Shown here in pieces: positions 46,045 to 57,300 of a DNA stretch of 64,000 nucleotides (the stretch's first letter is position 1; the number at the start of each line of letters is the position of its first letter). The position numbers were made by a program, and so were the translations under genes. The notes under the pieces are model-generated. The model was not told where the DNA came from, did no database searches, and saw only the letters and a list, made by a program, of their open reading frames with translations. The stretch spans positions 3,568,163 through 3,632,162 of the forward strand of contig NC_052350.1 of the NCBI RefSeq assembly GCF_009727055.1. The letters run 5' to 3'. This stretch comes from Benincasa hispida. Its lineage: Eukaryota; Streptophyta; Magnoliopsida; Cucurbitales; Cucurbitaceae.

Positions 46045-48168
46045 TGTTGGTGTTGATGCCCTAAACTGTCGTAGGATCATGTAGTTTGTAAACATTTGTA
46101 TGAACAAACGCTGGTGATGTAATAATATGAGATGTTTTCTTAACTGTTGTCTATGAAACATGAGATGTTTTATTTACATTTATCACAAACCAATAAACTA
46201 AGATCCCTTGTTGTCTTTGTAACTTAAGCATGTATGTGGAGACATGCATGTGGATCATGCCTTAAGTAATAACCAAAATGGTCTCTAATATATGGATATA
46301 GAAGGGAAACCTTATCCTGGTGACACTACAGATGCGACCTGCTTTGTAGATAGTTAGAAGTGTTGTGACGTGCTACAAATGGTTTGATCATGATCATTCA
46401 TATGGAGACATACAAGCGGGGGTGTCCTATGCAAAGGAGTTTGTATAAGACCAGATCACGAAGTGTATAGTCTCGTTATATAACGTCGTTCATGACAGAG
46501 ACTTCACTTCACTAGGATGTCCATAGGTAATATGACCTTAATCCTGAGTGAGTTGGGAACTCCTGCCTTTGAGGGTAGTCCTTTGATTTGCATGGGTGCG
46601 AGTGGCCAGATCATGGACTCAAACCTACCACTTTGAGGATTTTTCTGATTGAGAAGCTGGGAACTCAGCTATACAAGATGGAATTCACTCCGAAGCAGAG
46701 GTAAGTAAATAGATTGCTCCCTTAAGGGTTGATTCCGGGACTTGAACGATGTGGCACCACACGCCTTCTCATGGCCCAAGAGGTGTCCATTCATAGTAGG
46801 ACTATGATGTATTGTTCATTAGAGGGATCAGTGGTACTTAAGGAGTTAGATGTAATTACAGGGGCAAAACGATAAATTGGCCTAACTATACTTACGAGCA
46901 TTTGTGAAGGGTTCTCGTACTGTTGACTGGTTATATCCGATGGACACAGAAATATATCTGTAATGAGAAGAGTGCAGCTGCGGTCTTTATTGAAGTGCCC
47001 GACAGTTAACAGATGGTGGATCTCGTGACTAAAGAGTTTAGTCAGCTATTCACGAACCGTTGGAGCTTCAAGCCATAGGTCCATAAGGTCCTCTTGGTAG
47101 CTCAATGGATTCAAGTTGAGAATCAGTTTTTGGGTCAGCTTGAAGTGTTCAAATTGACAAGAGGGAGTTTGATTATATATGATATAATTAAACCGGTTCA
47201 ATTATATGTGATATAGTTGACATGATGTATGAGATACATTAATTGGAGGAAAATGATAAAAATATGATTTATATCAAGTAAAAGAGAAAGGGACTGTGGT
47301 TTAAATATTACATATGATATGATATTAAAACTATAGGCTATAAATATAATATGATAAGTTAGTTATTATATTTATTTATATTTAAAACAATTATGAGATA
47401 ATTGTTGGTAGTTTCTCTTTAACCGTGCATGAAAGTGGGAGGTTATATTCAGTTTTCATAACTGAAGGATAAAAATGAAAAATGTTTTCATTTTGTAAAT
47501 GATCGCTTCATTAAGTAAACTGCCAATCATTTAGTTCACAAGAGACTACACAACAGCTTCAAGTGTTTGTCTAAACGATCGTATACACGCGCCATTCTCT
47601 AAACGATCGTGTAGCTTTTTACTAAGCGATCGCGTGGCAAGCGAGCTTCACTAAACGTCTGAGTAAACAATCAAACCTGATTTCGTAAATGATCATGCAC
47701 CTGCTGAAATTTTACTAAGCAATCAAGCACAAAGTCTATATGATAGACACTATAATCTCTCACTTTCTTGGTTGTTGAGTTCGATCCTTGTTTCCTCCAA
47801 ACTTCTACCAAATCTAACAGGGTCCACACCTCCTAGATTCTCACTTTGAGGTTATTGAGTGGTAATGTCCGAGAGGTTCATTGTTTGTAGATAAATTTGT
47901 TTGTGAATACTGGACGATTGAGTAGACGATCTAGAAGAAAGTGAGATTTTGTTGTCCAAAGTCTTCACGAGAGTGAGAGGTCAGTGGAAGAAAAGTTCTT
48001 CAAAGGCAAGTCTCTCACTCTTTTTGTATTTAGTTTTGAAAGCATGTCGTAATTTGTTCTGAAATGCATAACTAGTTTGTATGTTTGTGAATGCTTGTAA
48101 TTATGTCACAATGAATTTAGATCAATCGTACTTCCGCTTATGGATTCTCTTTGATAAGAGTTCCCTCA
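46045..48168 (+). repeat. Solo LTR X nested in copia IX
   Basis: This 2124-bp LTR starts TGTTGGTGTTGATGCCCTAA and ends GAGTTCCCTCA. The flanks TAACC (46040-46044) and AAACC (48169-48173) fit a target duplication, and the copia IX protein continues across it. It carries three CGATCG motifs at 47574-47640 and TTGATGCCCTAAA at its start, as does the element I LTR. No primer site follows, so it is solo. Confidence 0.9.
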
Positions 48169-48278
48169 AAACCATCACCAGCTAAAGTGGGGATTGAATC
48201 ACTTGCATATTTAGAATGAATTCATGGTGATATATGTGGACCTACAAACCCACCAATTTAGATATTTTATGGTATTAA
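48169..48278 (+). pseudogene. Copia IX: start of integrase core
   Basis: After the nested LTR the frame resumes as PSPAKVGIES, then a stop and IHGDICGPTNPPI. This is the start of the integrase catalytic core, corresponding to SPVKVGIELLYMDL at 39340 in copia IV. It is cut off at 48279 by another LTR. Confidence 0.8.
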
Positions 48279-48992
48279 TGTTAGGTTGTATGTTCTAAGA
48301 CTCGCAGTTTGTAATGTTAAACAGATTCTATCATCAATAAAGATGTTATTGACATTTATTCAATAAAACTGTTATTAAATATGTGAATTGCACTTGTAAA
48401 GTCTAAATCCAATAAACAAAAAATTCATGACTATTATATGAATACATGAACTTTATGTGGAGAAATAAGAATGGATCAAGTTCAGTAAATAGCTAAATGG
48501 TCTATAGTATACGAATAAGGTTGGGTATCTTATTCTGGCATCACTATCAGATGCGGCTCATTTTATAATGGTTATAATTTGTTGTAAAGTACTACAAATA
48601 AAGTGTTCCTGATTCGTTCATGTATTGACATGAGAAGCAGGGGCATCCTATGCAATGAGTTTGCATAAGATCGTACCAAGAATTAAGTTACTCTTACTTT
48701 ACAACATTGTTTACTGTTTAAGACTGGCTATTTCCAAGAAATCACCTAGGTAACTTGACTTTAATCCAGAGCTGACTATGAACTCCTATTTATTCAGGAT
48801 TATCCTTATATTTTCATGGATGAAGTTGGCTCAACGGCATTGGCTTAATAAGCCCCCCATTTCAGGGGTAAGACTGGGTAGATAGCTGGGGACATAGGAT
48901 GCAGGACAGAATTCATTCCTACCCGCTTTTAGGGATAGTAGAGAGGTTGTTCCCTTAAGTGCTAACTTCAGGTCTTGAACAAAGGGCCCCCT
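48279..48992 (+). repeat. Partial LTR XI, plus strand
   Basis: It starts TGTTAGGTTGTATGTTC and follows the order of the LTR at 3303 (for example TTTATGTGGAGA, TTAAGACTGGCTATTTC and TTGAACAAAGGG). It stops after about 0.7 kb, where a minus-strand LTR end begins. Confidence 0.8.
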
Positions 48993-49298
48993 GAAGGAAC
49001 TCTAAATTTAGAGAACTAGTGAGCAAAAGCGGATCGTTTCAGACTCCATTGTGAAAAAACATGAACATTTACAATCAAATGGAAATGATTATGCATAAGG
49101 AATAAATTATAGCATGCTTCTTAAAATAAATACAAAGGATAGAGTGATAATACCTTTGAAAAAATCTTTCTTCACATATTTCCCTCGATCAGTCATCAAC
49201 GTGTCCAAACAGCATGAACGCAATGCTCAATTGGAAGATCATCAATCACCAGTGAGTAAAACTCGATCCTCGAACAGAACTTGACACCACCATAAGAT
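48993..49298 (-). repeat. Partial LTR XII, minus strand (3' end only)
   Basis: On the plus strand it begins TGAAGGAACTCTAAATTTAG, similar to the TGAAGGATCTCAATAAATAG of the element I LTR, so it is the 3' end of a minus-strand LTR. It is cut by the 5' LTR of element XIII at 49299. The remainder was not found in the window. Confidence 0.7.
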
Positions 49299-51678
49299 TG
49301 TTGGGGATGATGCCCTAAAGTTTCATATCCTGTAGTTTATAAATAATTTGTACGAACGTTTGTGATGTATAATATATGATATTTACTTCACTTCTTGACT
49401 TTGCATATTGGATATTTTATTTGCTTTACCACAAACCAATAAACTAAAATCCCTGGTTGTCTTTATGTAACTTAAGCATGTATGTGATGACATACAAGTA
49501 GATCATGTCTTAAGTGATAACCAAAATGGTCCATAGTATATGGATATAGGAGGGAAACCTAATCCTGGTAACTTTACGAATGCGGCCCGCATTGTAGAAT
49601 GGTTACAAGTGTTGTGACGGTCTGATCCTGATCATTCGTGTGGGGACATGCGAGGGGGGACGTTCTATACAAAGATTTGTATAAGGTCTGACCATGAAGT
49701 GTTAACGGCTCGTTATATAACATCGTTCATGACAGAAACTTCACTTTTGAACGATGTGGCGCCACACACCTTCTCATGGCCCGAGAGGTGTTCACACATA
49801 GTAGGACTATGTTGTATTCTTCATTAGAGGGATCAGTGGTACTTAAGGAGTAAGATGTAACTATAGGGGCAAAAGGGTAAATTGACCTAACTGAACTTAC
49901 GAGCATTTGTGAAGGGTTATCGTGCTAATGATTGGTTATATCCAATGGACACATAAATATATCTGTGGTAAGAAGAGTTCAGCTGTCGGTCTTTAGTGGA
50001 ATGTCTGGCAATTAACGGATGGTGGATCTCGTGGCTAAAGAGTTTAGCCAGCTATTTACGTACCAGTTTGAAATGTTCAAACTGACAAGAGGGAGTTTGA
50101 TTATATATGATATAATTGAACTGGTTAATTATGCCTGATATGATTGACTAAATGTATGAGATACATTAATTTAGAGGAAATTGGATATAAATATGATTTA
50201 TATCAAGTAGAAGAGAAAACACTATGGTTGATATATGATATCAAACTATAGGTTATGAATAGGGGTGTTCAAAAAACCCAATGACCCGAAAAAATAGATC
50301 AACCCAACCCAAACCGCCGGTTTGGGTTAGGTTATCAACTCATTTGGGTTGGGTTGGGTTCAAATAGATGAAATTTTTACAGGTTGGGTTGGTTCATGGG
50401 TTCACCTAATATAACCCAAACGAACCTGAACCAACCCGAATTCATTATTAACTTTACAAAATATATTTTTTATTACTTATAATACAATTATTTATACATA
50501 TATTGATTTTAATTTTATTTAATTCCAATATTTTTTGAATAATTTATTCTTCAACAACTCTTAAAAGTAGTTTTTTTTTGCACTTTAGAAAGAAAATTTT
50601 CACTATATAAATTGAAATTGAGTTGTTAATCTTAATTCAATATATGAAAATAATTAAATTAGATTTTTACTTTTTTACATTTTGCTTCTTTTCAGAACAA
50701 AATTTTAAATAAGTGACCCGATTAACCGAAACCAGTCCAACCCAAATATTTCATGGTTGGGTTGGGTTGGGTTCATTTTTTAATAAGAGTTATTTGGGTT
50801 GAAAAAAATTTACAACTCGAATAATTGAGTTGGGTCTAAAAAGTCTTTCAACCCAACCCAACCCAAGCCACGAACACCCCTAGTTATGAATATAATATGA
50901 TTATATTTATTATTTTATTAAATAGATAGTTATGGGATAATTGCCCGACGTTTTTTCCGTAACCATAAGATAGTAGGAAGTTCAATTCAGTTTTCATAAC
51001 TGAAGAATAAAATGAAATTGTTTTCATTTTGAAAAGAATATATATATAATTGCTCACGGTGTGATTTACAATCGATCGCATAGTAATTCAGAGTTTATAT
51101 GATAGCACATCATTTACTAAACGGTCGCGTACCCGCGCGTGCATTCTCTAAACGATCGCTTACCATTTCCCAAACGATCGCTTAGCGCCTGAACCTTACT
51201 AAACGATCGCCTAGTTTTTCCTACACGATCGTGTACCTCGCCTAAACGATCAAGCACCCTGACTATATGATAGTCGTTCCCTTCTCCCACTAGCTTGATC
51301 TTTGTACACGATAGCCTTTCATCCTCACCTCTACCAAATCCGAATAAAGTCCACACTTTGGATTCTCATTCTGAGAAGACTAAGTGCTCTAAGTGGTGGT
51401 TTCGTCCCCTTTTTCTTGTTGTTCATTGAAGCCGTTCGTGGTAGACGATCGGGGTGTTGCTGAATAATTACCTGACATTCTAGTGAGAGCAAGATTTATT
51501 CTGAAGAAAGTCTTCAACTGGTAAGTCCTCATTCTCTTGTTTATTTATCTGAAAGCATGCCAGTAATTTAGTTGTTAATGCATATCTGTATGTTTGAATG
51601 TATATGTGGAAATTCTGTCACGATGAATTGGAAAGATCCGCTTTTGCTCAAAGGTACTCTTGTATAAGTGTTCCTTCA
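49299..51678 (+). repeat. 5' LTR of copia XIII
   Basis: It starts TGTTGGGGATGATGCCC and ends GTTCCTTCA. It is 2380 bp, of which 631 bp is the nested MITE with its duplication. Four CGATCG motifs lie at 51147-51230. It aligns along most of its length with the LTR at 46045. Confidence 0.88.
50260..50882. mobile_element. hAT-like miniature inverted-repeat element
   Basis: This 623-bp insertion has perfect 11-bp terminal inverted repeats (TAGGGGTGTTC and GAACACCCCTA) and a perfect 8-bp target duplication GTTATGAA (50252-50259 and 50883-50890). Eight-base duplications and TAGGGGTG-type ends are typical of hAT elements. Subterminal regions are rich in AACCCAACCC and its complement GGGTTGGGTT, while the centre is AT-rich with no coding frame. 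It is non-autonomous. Confidence 0.93.
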
Positions 51679-51680
51679 AT

Positions 51681-51692
51681 TGGTATCAGAGC
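51681..51692 (+). promoter_or_regulatory. Primer binding site of copia XIII
   Basis: TGGTATCAGAGC is an exact match to the initiator methionine tRNA complement and lies 2 bp past the LTR end, proving the element's orientation. Confidence 0.92.
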
Positions 51693-52031
51693 TAGGTTTT
51701 TTATCTTCCAAATTCATTGCTGCAAAGAATTACATTTACATTCTCGGTGGGTGAAGCATGTCAACTCTCTGTTTTAGTTGTTAATTCTTTTGTGGATGTG
51801 TGGATTAATGGATTTTCTGGGATGAAACCTCGGTTTGTTAAATTTTTTTACATTTCCAGTTAATTGTAAAGGCTTTTGCATTTCTGCGCATAATTAATTT
51901 CTATGGAGTCTGTATTCAAAGTTAGTTTGAGTCTTTGAGTCGTTCGTGAAGAAGCTTCGAAGCAAGGGTTGTTGTTCTTCGAGGATGAAGACGTTCAAGC
52001 ATTGGTAGGGTCATGTAGACGATGGGGTAGA
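51693..52031 (+). other. Leader of copia XIII, first part
   Basis: No gene is present. It follows the copia VI leader from 22355 (for example TTAATTGTAAAGGC, AGAAGCTTCGAAGCA), then stops at 52031, where the gypsy LTR starts. The missing part of the leader corresponds to about 22690-23455 of copia VI, which includes the palindrome array. Confidence 0.75.
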
Positions 52032-54245
52032 TGATAACGGGCAGAAATGCACGTTATCATAGTGCTAATTTAATAAACAATATTGGCTTGCATTTATAAA
52101 ATGTGATAGATTGCGTCCAAAAAGCATTAAGTTTATTATATTACGGCCGCATGCATTCATTGCATAGGCACAGTTGATTTTTGTATTTTTGTGCAGAAAA
52201 TGCGTTAACGCAAGGCGGAAATTGTGATCATAGGAAATCATTGGTCGAGCGTAGCATTACTGCAAGGCTTTACGGTGATTGTGTTTGCAAACATTTACCC
52301 AAAAAGGATTGCCGCAACTTGGTTGGCGCAACATGGTGGGCACATCGGGTGAAAGGCATAATTAATCACAATGGGACAGAAAGCTAATGACAGTTGAATC
52401 CGAATTAAGTTGACAACCGCTAACGAACAAGTACATTCAGCTTTTCGGTGACAAATATTCGACGCATCAGTTAGGAATTAAAGCCGTCTCATCTGCGCAA
52501 TCATGGTACGGAAACCATTAAAAGAACACCCAATAACTTATTTGGCACTGTACGAAGATAGTTATTAAATCATTAGCACCCGATTGTCGCTATGAAACAA
52601 TCGGGGGACAGTAAAGATTAAATCAAATGAGAAGGGAATAATAGGGGTATGTGATAGATAGTGATCTCTTGATTCTCTATTTTGAGACTTTTTACTTAAT
52701 GTAATGAAATGCAGGACAACAAAATAAAGACTAGGTCTTAGTATTCCTACATGGTACTAACACTCCTTTGATACTTCCAAGAGTTTCTCTGCCTCTTTTA
52801 TTTATTTGTGCTTAATTTTTTCGATTATACTAGAAATCATATAATAACTTGGTATAATTCGATTTTTTGTATTGTTTCATCAATGGTGTTGTGCCCGAAT
52901 CTCTTTTTGACTATCCGCTAGTGATTCCACTATTATTAGTGAATAATAATTATTAGTGAGCAATAATGGAATAATTCTTTTATATTCATAGAGATAGGGG
53001 ACATAATTCACATGGAGAGAGAGAAGTTGCCTTTCACCTTGGAAGTTCTATAAATATTAGAGGCATCCTTCAGAAAAGGGGTTTAGCAGTTTCAACGAGT
53101 TCACCAGTTTACGAATTTAAGAGCTCAATTCGTCTTTGTCCATAGTTTTTCCTTTTTATTTTAAGGCAGAGCAAGAGAAGAGTAAAGACGCCGGAAATCA
53201 CTCAGGGAAACTCGAGAGAGAACCTTGAGGCATAGAAGTAGAGAGCAAGTCGACTCTCGCGAGAGCGAGATTATGCTTTGAACACGAGTAAAAAAAAATG
53301 TAAAAGCCTGGGCAGCAAGAGATTGCTACGAGGCCCTTTATTCTATACTTGCATTGTTATTTTGTACTTCATCTTTATATTTATACAATGAAAGTTCTTA
53401 TTCTACATTTGTTCACTCTCTTAGCATGCATGAGTAGCTAAACTAGTCAAATGAGTTGAGAAGAAGTAAGCTAACATGACCTAGGAAGTTCATTGCTTGT
53501 GATTATCTTGTTTTATGCTGTGCCAAATACCCCTTTATAGCTACTCGAAAGAGAGTCTAAAGAAAGAACCCAATGACTCAAGAGAGCTAGGTTAGAATCT
53601 GGACTCGAGAGAGCAAGATTAGAACTGCATAAACAAGATGTAGGGACTTAGAGATGAGCTCTGTTTGTCAACCTGCATTGCATGCATCTTAGAGATGGGA
53701 ATAATATTATGTGGTCGCCTTATTTGTGTGTGTCATATTGTCATCGCATAAATAAGAATAGAGGCTTATGTGTAGGTCCTATAGACTTATCGCATATATA
53801 GCATGCATTCTAGCCTTAGAAGTCGTGGCATTCGCACCGAGAGGTGGTTTACTATTGTATGCATGTTGCATGATCGCATAGCATGAACACATCCTAGGAA
53901 GTGTTAGCCGAACCTTTTCTCAACTCGTTCACCGCATAATCATCACATTTACAGTTTAATAAACTCTTTTCAAACTCCGCCACATTTATTTATTTTTCAC
54001 CATCACAAACAACAACCTCCATCACAAATAACAACCTCAACAACTATTGATTTATTTGGTTACTGCAAAGTTTTCATAAAAATTACCACCGCAACCTGTT
54101 TTCAAAAGTCCCTGAATTCGACCCTGGACTTAGCAGGAAACTTAGTGGAATTTACACTTGGATTCTGCTGAGGAAACTTGAGTGCTCAAAGTAATTTCAC
54201 CATCGCATATCATCCATAATTTCACTTCATAAAACGAACGCATCA
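52032..54245 (+). repeat. 5' LTR of gypsy XIV
   Basis: It starts TGATAACGGGCAGAAATGCA and ends CGCATCA, 2214 bp including a 509-bp insertion at 52507-53015. Without that insertion it corresponds throughout to the solo LTR at 30267-31919. A TATAAATA box at 53049-53056 is shared with that copy (30763-30770). Confidence 0.9.
52507..53015. other. Probable plastid DNA insertion in a gypsy LTR
   Basis: This 509-bp block is absent from the homologous LTR at 30267-31919, whose sequence is continuous at the corresponding point. CATGG occurs at both edges (52502-52506 and 53011-53015). The sequence, especially AGGGGACATAATTCACATGG at its end, resembles what I recall of the plastid spacer upstream of petN, with CACATGG at the start codon. 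The origin is from memory of plastid sequence and needs a search. No gene is complete in it. Confidence 0.55.
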
Positions 54246-54251
54246 AGCTTT

Positions 54252-54269
54252 TGGCGCCATTGCCGGGGA
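54252..54269 (+). promoter_or_regulatory. Primer binding site of gypsy XIV (tRNA-Asp type)
   Basis: TGGCGCCATTGCCGGGGA differs by one base from the complement of the plant tRNA-Asp 3' end (TGGCGCCGTTGCCGGGGA). It follows the LTR end by 6 bp. This primer choice is typical of Athila/Tat-type elements. Confidence 0.9.
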
Positions 54270-54298
54270 CTTGGGCAAAATAGTGTGCTATTGGTAAT

Positions 54299-55790
54299 TT
54301 GTCTGATTTCTTTGCAGACTCTCAATCTCTGGCGAATTACGACCCGAAGATTAAGAGGACATTCAGATGGAGATTAAGAGACTGCCAACAACAACAATCA
54401 GATAAAAAAGAGATGGTGGAGCAGCCTAGAAATGAAGCACCAAACGAAAACAACGTCATGGTGAATTCAATACTTCTGGCTAACGATCACAATAGACCCA
54501 TTAGGGGACTATGCATCGCCAAACCTCTATGATTTCTCTCTAGGAATCATGAGGCTTGCCTTAGATGGAAGTATATTTGAAATAAAACCGGTAATGCTGC
54601 AAATGATCCAGGCTGCAGCTGTCTCTTATACACATCTAGATGTGTATAAGAGACAGTCACCAAACCTCTATGATTTCTCTCTAGGAATCATGAGGCCTGC
54701 CCTCGATGGAAGCAGATTCGAAATGAAACCCGTGATGCTGCAGATGATCCAGACTGCAGGACAATTTGGAGGCCGGCCTGGAGAGGACCCGCAAGCCAAC
54801 CTCCGTAGCTTTATCAAAATCTCCAATACTATTGTGTTCCCAAACATCTCTTCCGAAGAAGTTCGACTAACTTTGTTCCCATTTTCTCTTTGTGATCTAG
54901 CAAGAAAATGGGCGTATTCTCTCGAGTTGAGAGACATCACTTCATGGGAACAAGTCGTAGAGAAATTTATGAAGAAATATTTTCCACCTACTGAGAATGC
55001 TAGACGAAGAAAACTCATAACAAATTTTGAACAAGACATGGACGAATTGCTCAGTGATGCTTGGGCGAGGTTTAAAAGGTTGGTTCAGGACTATCCACAC
55101 AATGGTTTGCCAGACTACCTTCAGATAGAAATCTTTTATCATGGTTTGAATCCCGCTTCACAGGCCGCTGCCAATGTGGCAGCCGCTGGTGGTCTGCTTG
55201 ATAAAACATATGACGAGGCTAAGAATATCTTGGATCGCATCTCTAAGAACCACGAAGATTGGAGGGAGAGCGATCAGAGACTGAGAATGCGAGACTGAGA
55301 ATCAGAGATAACGACACAAGTAATGGTGATATTACTTCACTACAGAATCAGATAACCGCAATGATGAACTTAATTTAGGGAATTGCGATCAGCAACCTAA
55401 CCCCACAAAATAGGCAAATCAATGCAATTAGTCAAAACACCACAAGGTGTGCGACTTGTGGTGATAGGCACGTAATGGAAGAATGCCCACAGAATCCACA
55501 GTCTATTTACTTGTGAAAAATAATCCCTTTTCGAATACCTACAATTCGGAATGGAGAAACCACCCCAATTCTGCTTGGAAGAATCAGCAACAGAACTACC
55601 AATCCGTGGCGCAAAAAGAAGGGCCACCAAGATTCTTCCCACGCAACAACGGTCAGACAAGCAATCAAGTAAGTAGCTCGCAACCACTTCAATCTTCCTC
55701 CCTAGAAAGCCTATTGAAGCAATATATAGAGAAAAACGAAACAGTGCTTCAAAGTCAGGCTACGTCCATCCGTAATCTAGAATTATAGTT
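54299..55790 (+). pseudogene. Gypsy XIV gag
   Basis: The N-terminus is basic (YDPKIKRTFRWRLRD); a stop ends the first segment near 54530. The retrotransposon gag capsid region follows, with PQANLRSFIKISNTI, FPFSLCDLARKWAYSLEL, SWEQVVEKFMKKYFP and FYHGLNPASQ (54800-55170). A zinc knuckle C-x2-C-x3-H-x4-C (CATCGDRHVMEEC) lies at 55448-55486, and a C-terminal stretch (SSLESLLKQYIEKNE) ends at a stop near 55788. Frameshifts separate the segments. The region from about 54505 to 54770 is chimeric: two paralogous versions are joined by an adapter, so the open frame there is artificial. Confidence 0.85.
54619..54656. other. Nextera mate-pair junction adapter (contaminant)
   Basis: CTGTCTCTTATACACATCT is followed directly by its reverse complement, as at 20127. 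The sequence on its left (from about 54510) and right (from 54657) is the same gag segment in two versions differing at many positions, so reads of two element copies have been fused. The peptide AAVSYTHLDVYKRQS encoded here is not biological. Confidence 0.98.
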
Positions 55791-55896
55791 GGGCTAGATT
55801 GCAAGTGAGCTAAAGAACACACAGCAAGGGGCTCTGCCGAGTTCAACAGAACTCCCACGTAACCCCTGGGGATCAAGTAAAGAGTAATGTCAGGTT

Positions 55897-56691
55897 GTGA
55901 CAATGCGAAGTGGGAAAACTTTGGATGGAGAAAAGAAGGAGCTTAGTCGTACAGCTCCCATTGCAGCAAAACCTGAAGTTGCGGTGAGGCAAGAAGAAGA
56001 AGGAGAAAAAAAAGCAATAGAGCCAAAGGTTGCATTGACCTCAAAGCCAACTGAGACGGGGACTGTGAGAGTGCAGTTACCTTTCTCGCATAGACTAAGA
56101 AAGAAAAAGAATGAAGAGGTACAGTACCAACGGTTTCTATCTATGTTAAAACAATTACATATTAATATTCCATTCAGTGAAGCGATTAAAGAAATGCCTG
56201 CCTATGCAAAGTTTCTGAAGGATATGGTAACCAAGAAGAGGGGAACTGGTAAGTTTGCCATGGTGGCTTTAACGCAAAGTTCAAAATCAATCATTCCACC
56301 GAAGATGAGCGATCCTGGGAGCTTTACTATACCTTGCTCCATAGGAGGATTGTACATTGGGCAAGCCTTGTGTGACCTTGGAGCCAGTATCAATTTGATG
56401 CCTATGTCGATCTTTAAACAGCTAAATGTGGGGCAACTTGTGCCCACAAACACGACTTTCCAACTGGCCGATAGATCTTTGGTGCATCTAGAGGGGAANA
56501 TCTTTAAACAGCTAAATGTGGGGCAACTTGTGCCCACAAACACGACTTTCCAACTGGCCGATAGATCTTTGGTGCATCTAGAGGGGAAGGTGAAGGACAT
56601 GCTGATCACTGTTGACAAATTTATTCTACCAGCCGACTTCATCATTTTGGATTACAAGGCTGACAAAGATGTGCCCATCATCTTGCGGTGA
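55897..56691 (+). pseudogene. Gypsy XIV protease region
   Basis: The open frame encodes a charged linker (MRSGKTLDGEKKELSRTAP) and a segment with VQLPFSHRLRKKKNE. The retropepsin follows, with the catalytic CDLGASINLMP at about 56371-56403 and FILPADFIILDYKADKDVPI before a stop that interrupts the usual LGRPFL motif near 56691. The frame is inflated by an 89-bp duplication around one N (56499), so the repeated FKQLNVGQLV segment is an assembly artefact. Downstream (56725-57055) an acidic spacer leads to the RT. Confidence 0.88.
56410..56588. repeat. 89-bp duplication flanking a single N
   Basis: The 89 bp at 56410-56498 are repeated identically at 56500-56588, with an undetermined base at 56499 between them. 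This is the signature of two overlapping contig ends joined by a nominal gap without removing the overlap. Confidence 0.95.
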
Positions 56692-57300
56692 CCATTCTTA
56701 TAAACAGGTCATGCCCAGATTGATGTGCATAAAGGGGAGATCACTTTGAGCATCAACGAACAGAAGCTCAAGTTTAACATAATTCGTGCCATGAAGTTTC
56801 CTGACGAAGAAGACCTGCATGACTCAAATGACGACCAAAATTTAATTGAAGGAGAAAAGTTTGACGAAGAGAATGAAAAAGAGGATGCTAACACATCCGT
56901 TTCCGCTTGTAATGTGATCATAACAAAAACAAGCAAGAAAGAAGAGATGATCGCAAACCAAGAAGAAGAGCCAATAGAAAAAGAAGACAGAAAAAAAACG
57001 CAACCATCCTTAGTAGAACCACCAACATTGGAATTAAAGACCCTACCGAATCATTAAAGTACGCATTTTTAGGGCAGAATGAGAGGCTGCCAGTTATTAT
57101 TTCCTTTGTACTTAACGAAGACTAGGAGAATGCGTTGATGAGCATTCTGAGGAAACATGTGCAAACAATTGGCTGGACGCTCGCCGACATTCGAGAAATT
57201 AGCCCAGCGTATTGTATGCACCACATTCGTCTTGAAGAGGACCACAAGGCAACAATCGAACATTAACGTAGGTTCAACCCTGCGATGAAAGAAGTCGTTA
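56692..57300 (+). pseudogene. Gypsy XIV protease-RT linker
   Basis: After a stop at 56691, the sequence reads AQIDVHKGEITLSINEQ, then a highly acidic stretch (DEEDLHDSNDDQ, EKFDEENEKEDAN). A damaged segment follows with ILRKHVQTIGWTLADIREI and YCMHHIRLEEDHKATIEH (57130-57265), the conserved lead-in to plant gypsy RT. Stops and frameshifts occur throughout. Confidence 0.75.

Noticed and set aside
50280..50420. Telomere-like GGGTTGGGTT and AACCCAACCC repeats
   Set aside because: They are the subterminal sequence of a MITE with clear ends and target duplication; plant telomeres are TTTAGGG repeats.
55397..55687. 96-residue minus-strand open frame opposite gypsy gag
   Set aside because: It is a shadow of the sense-strand gag, whose zinc knuckle and C-terminal motifs are recognisable.
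56202..56645. 147-residue minus-strand frame
   Set aside because: It is antisense to the gypsy protease and is lengthened by the 89-bp artefactual duplication.
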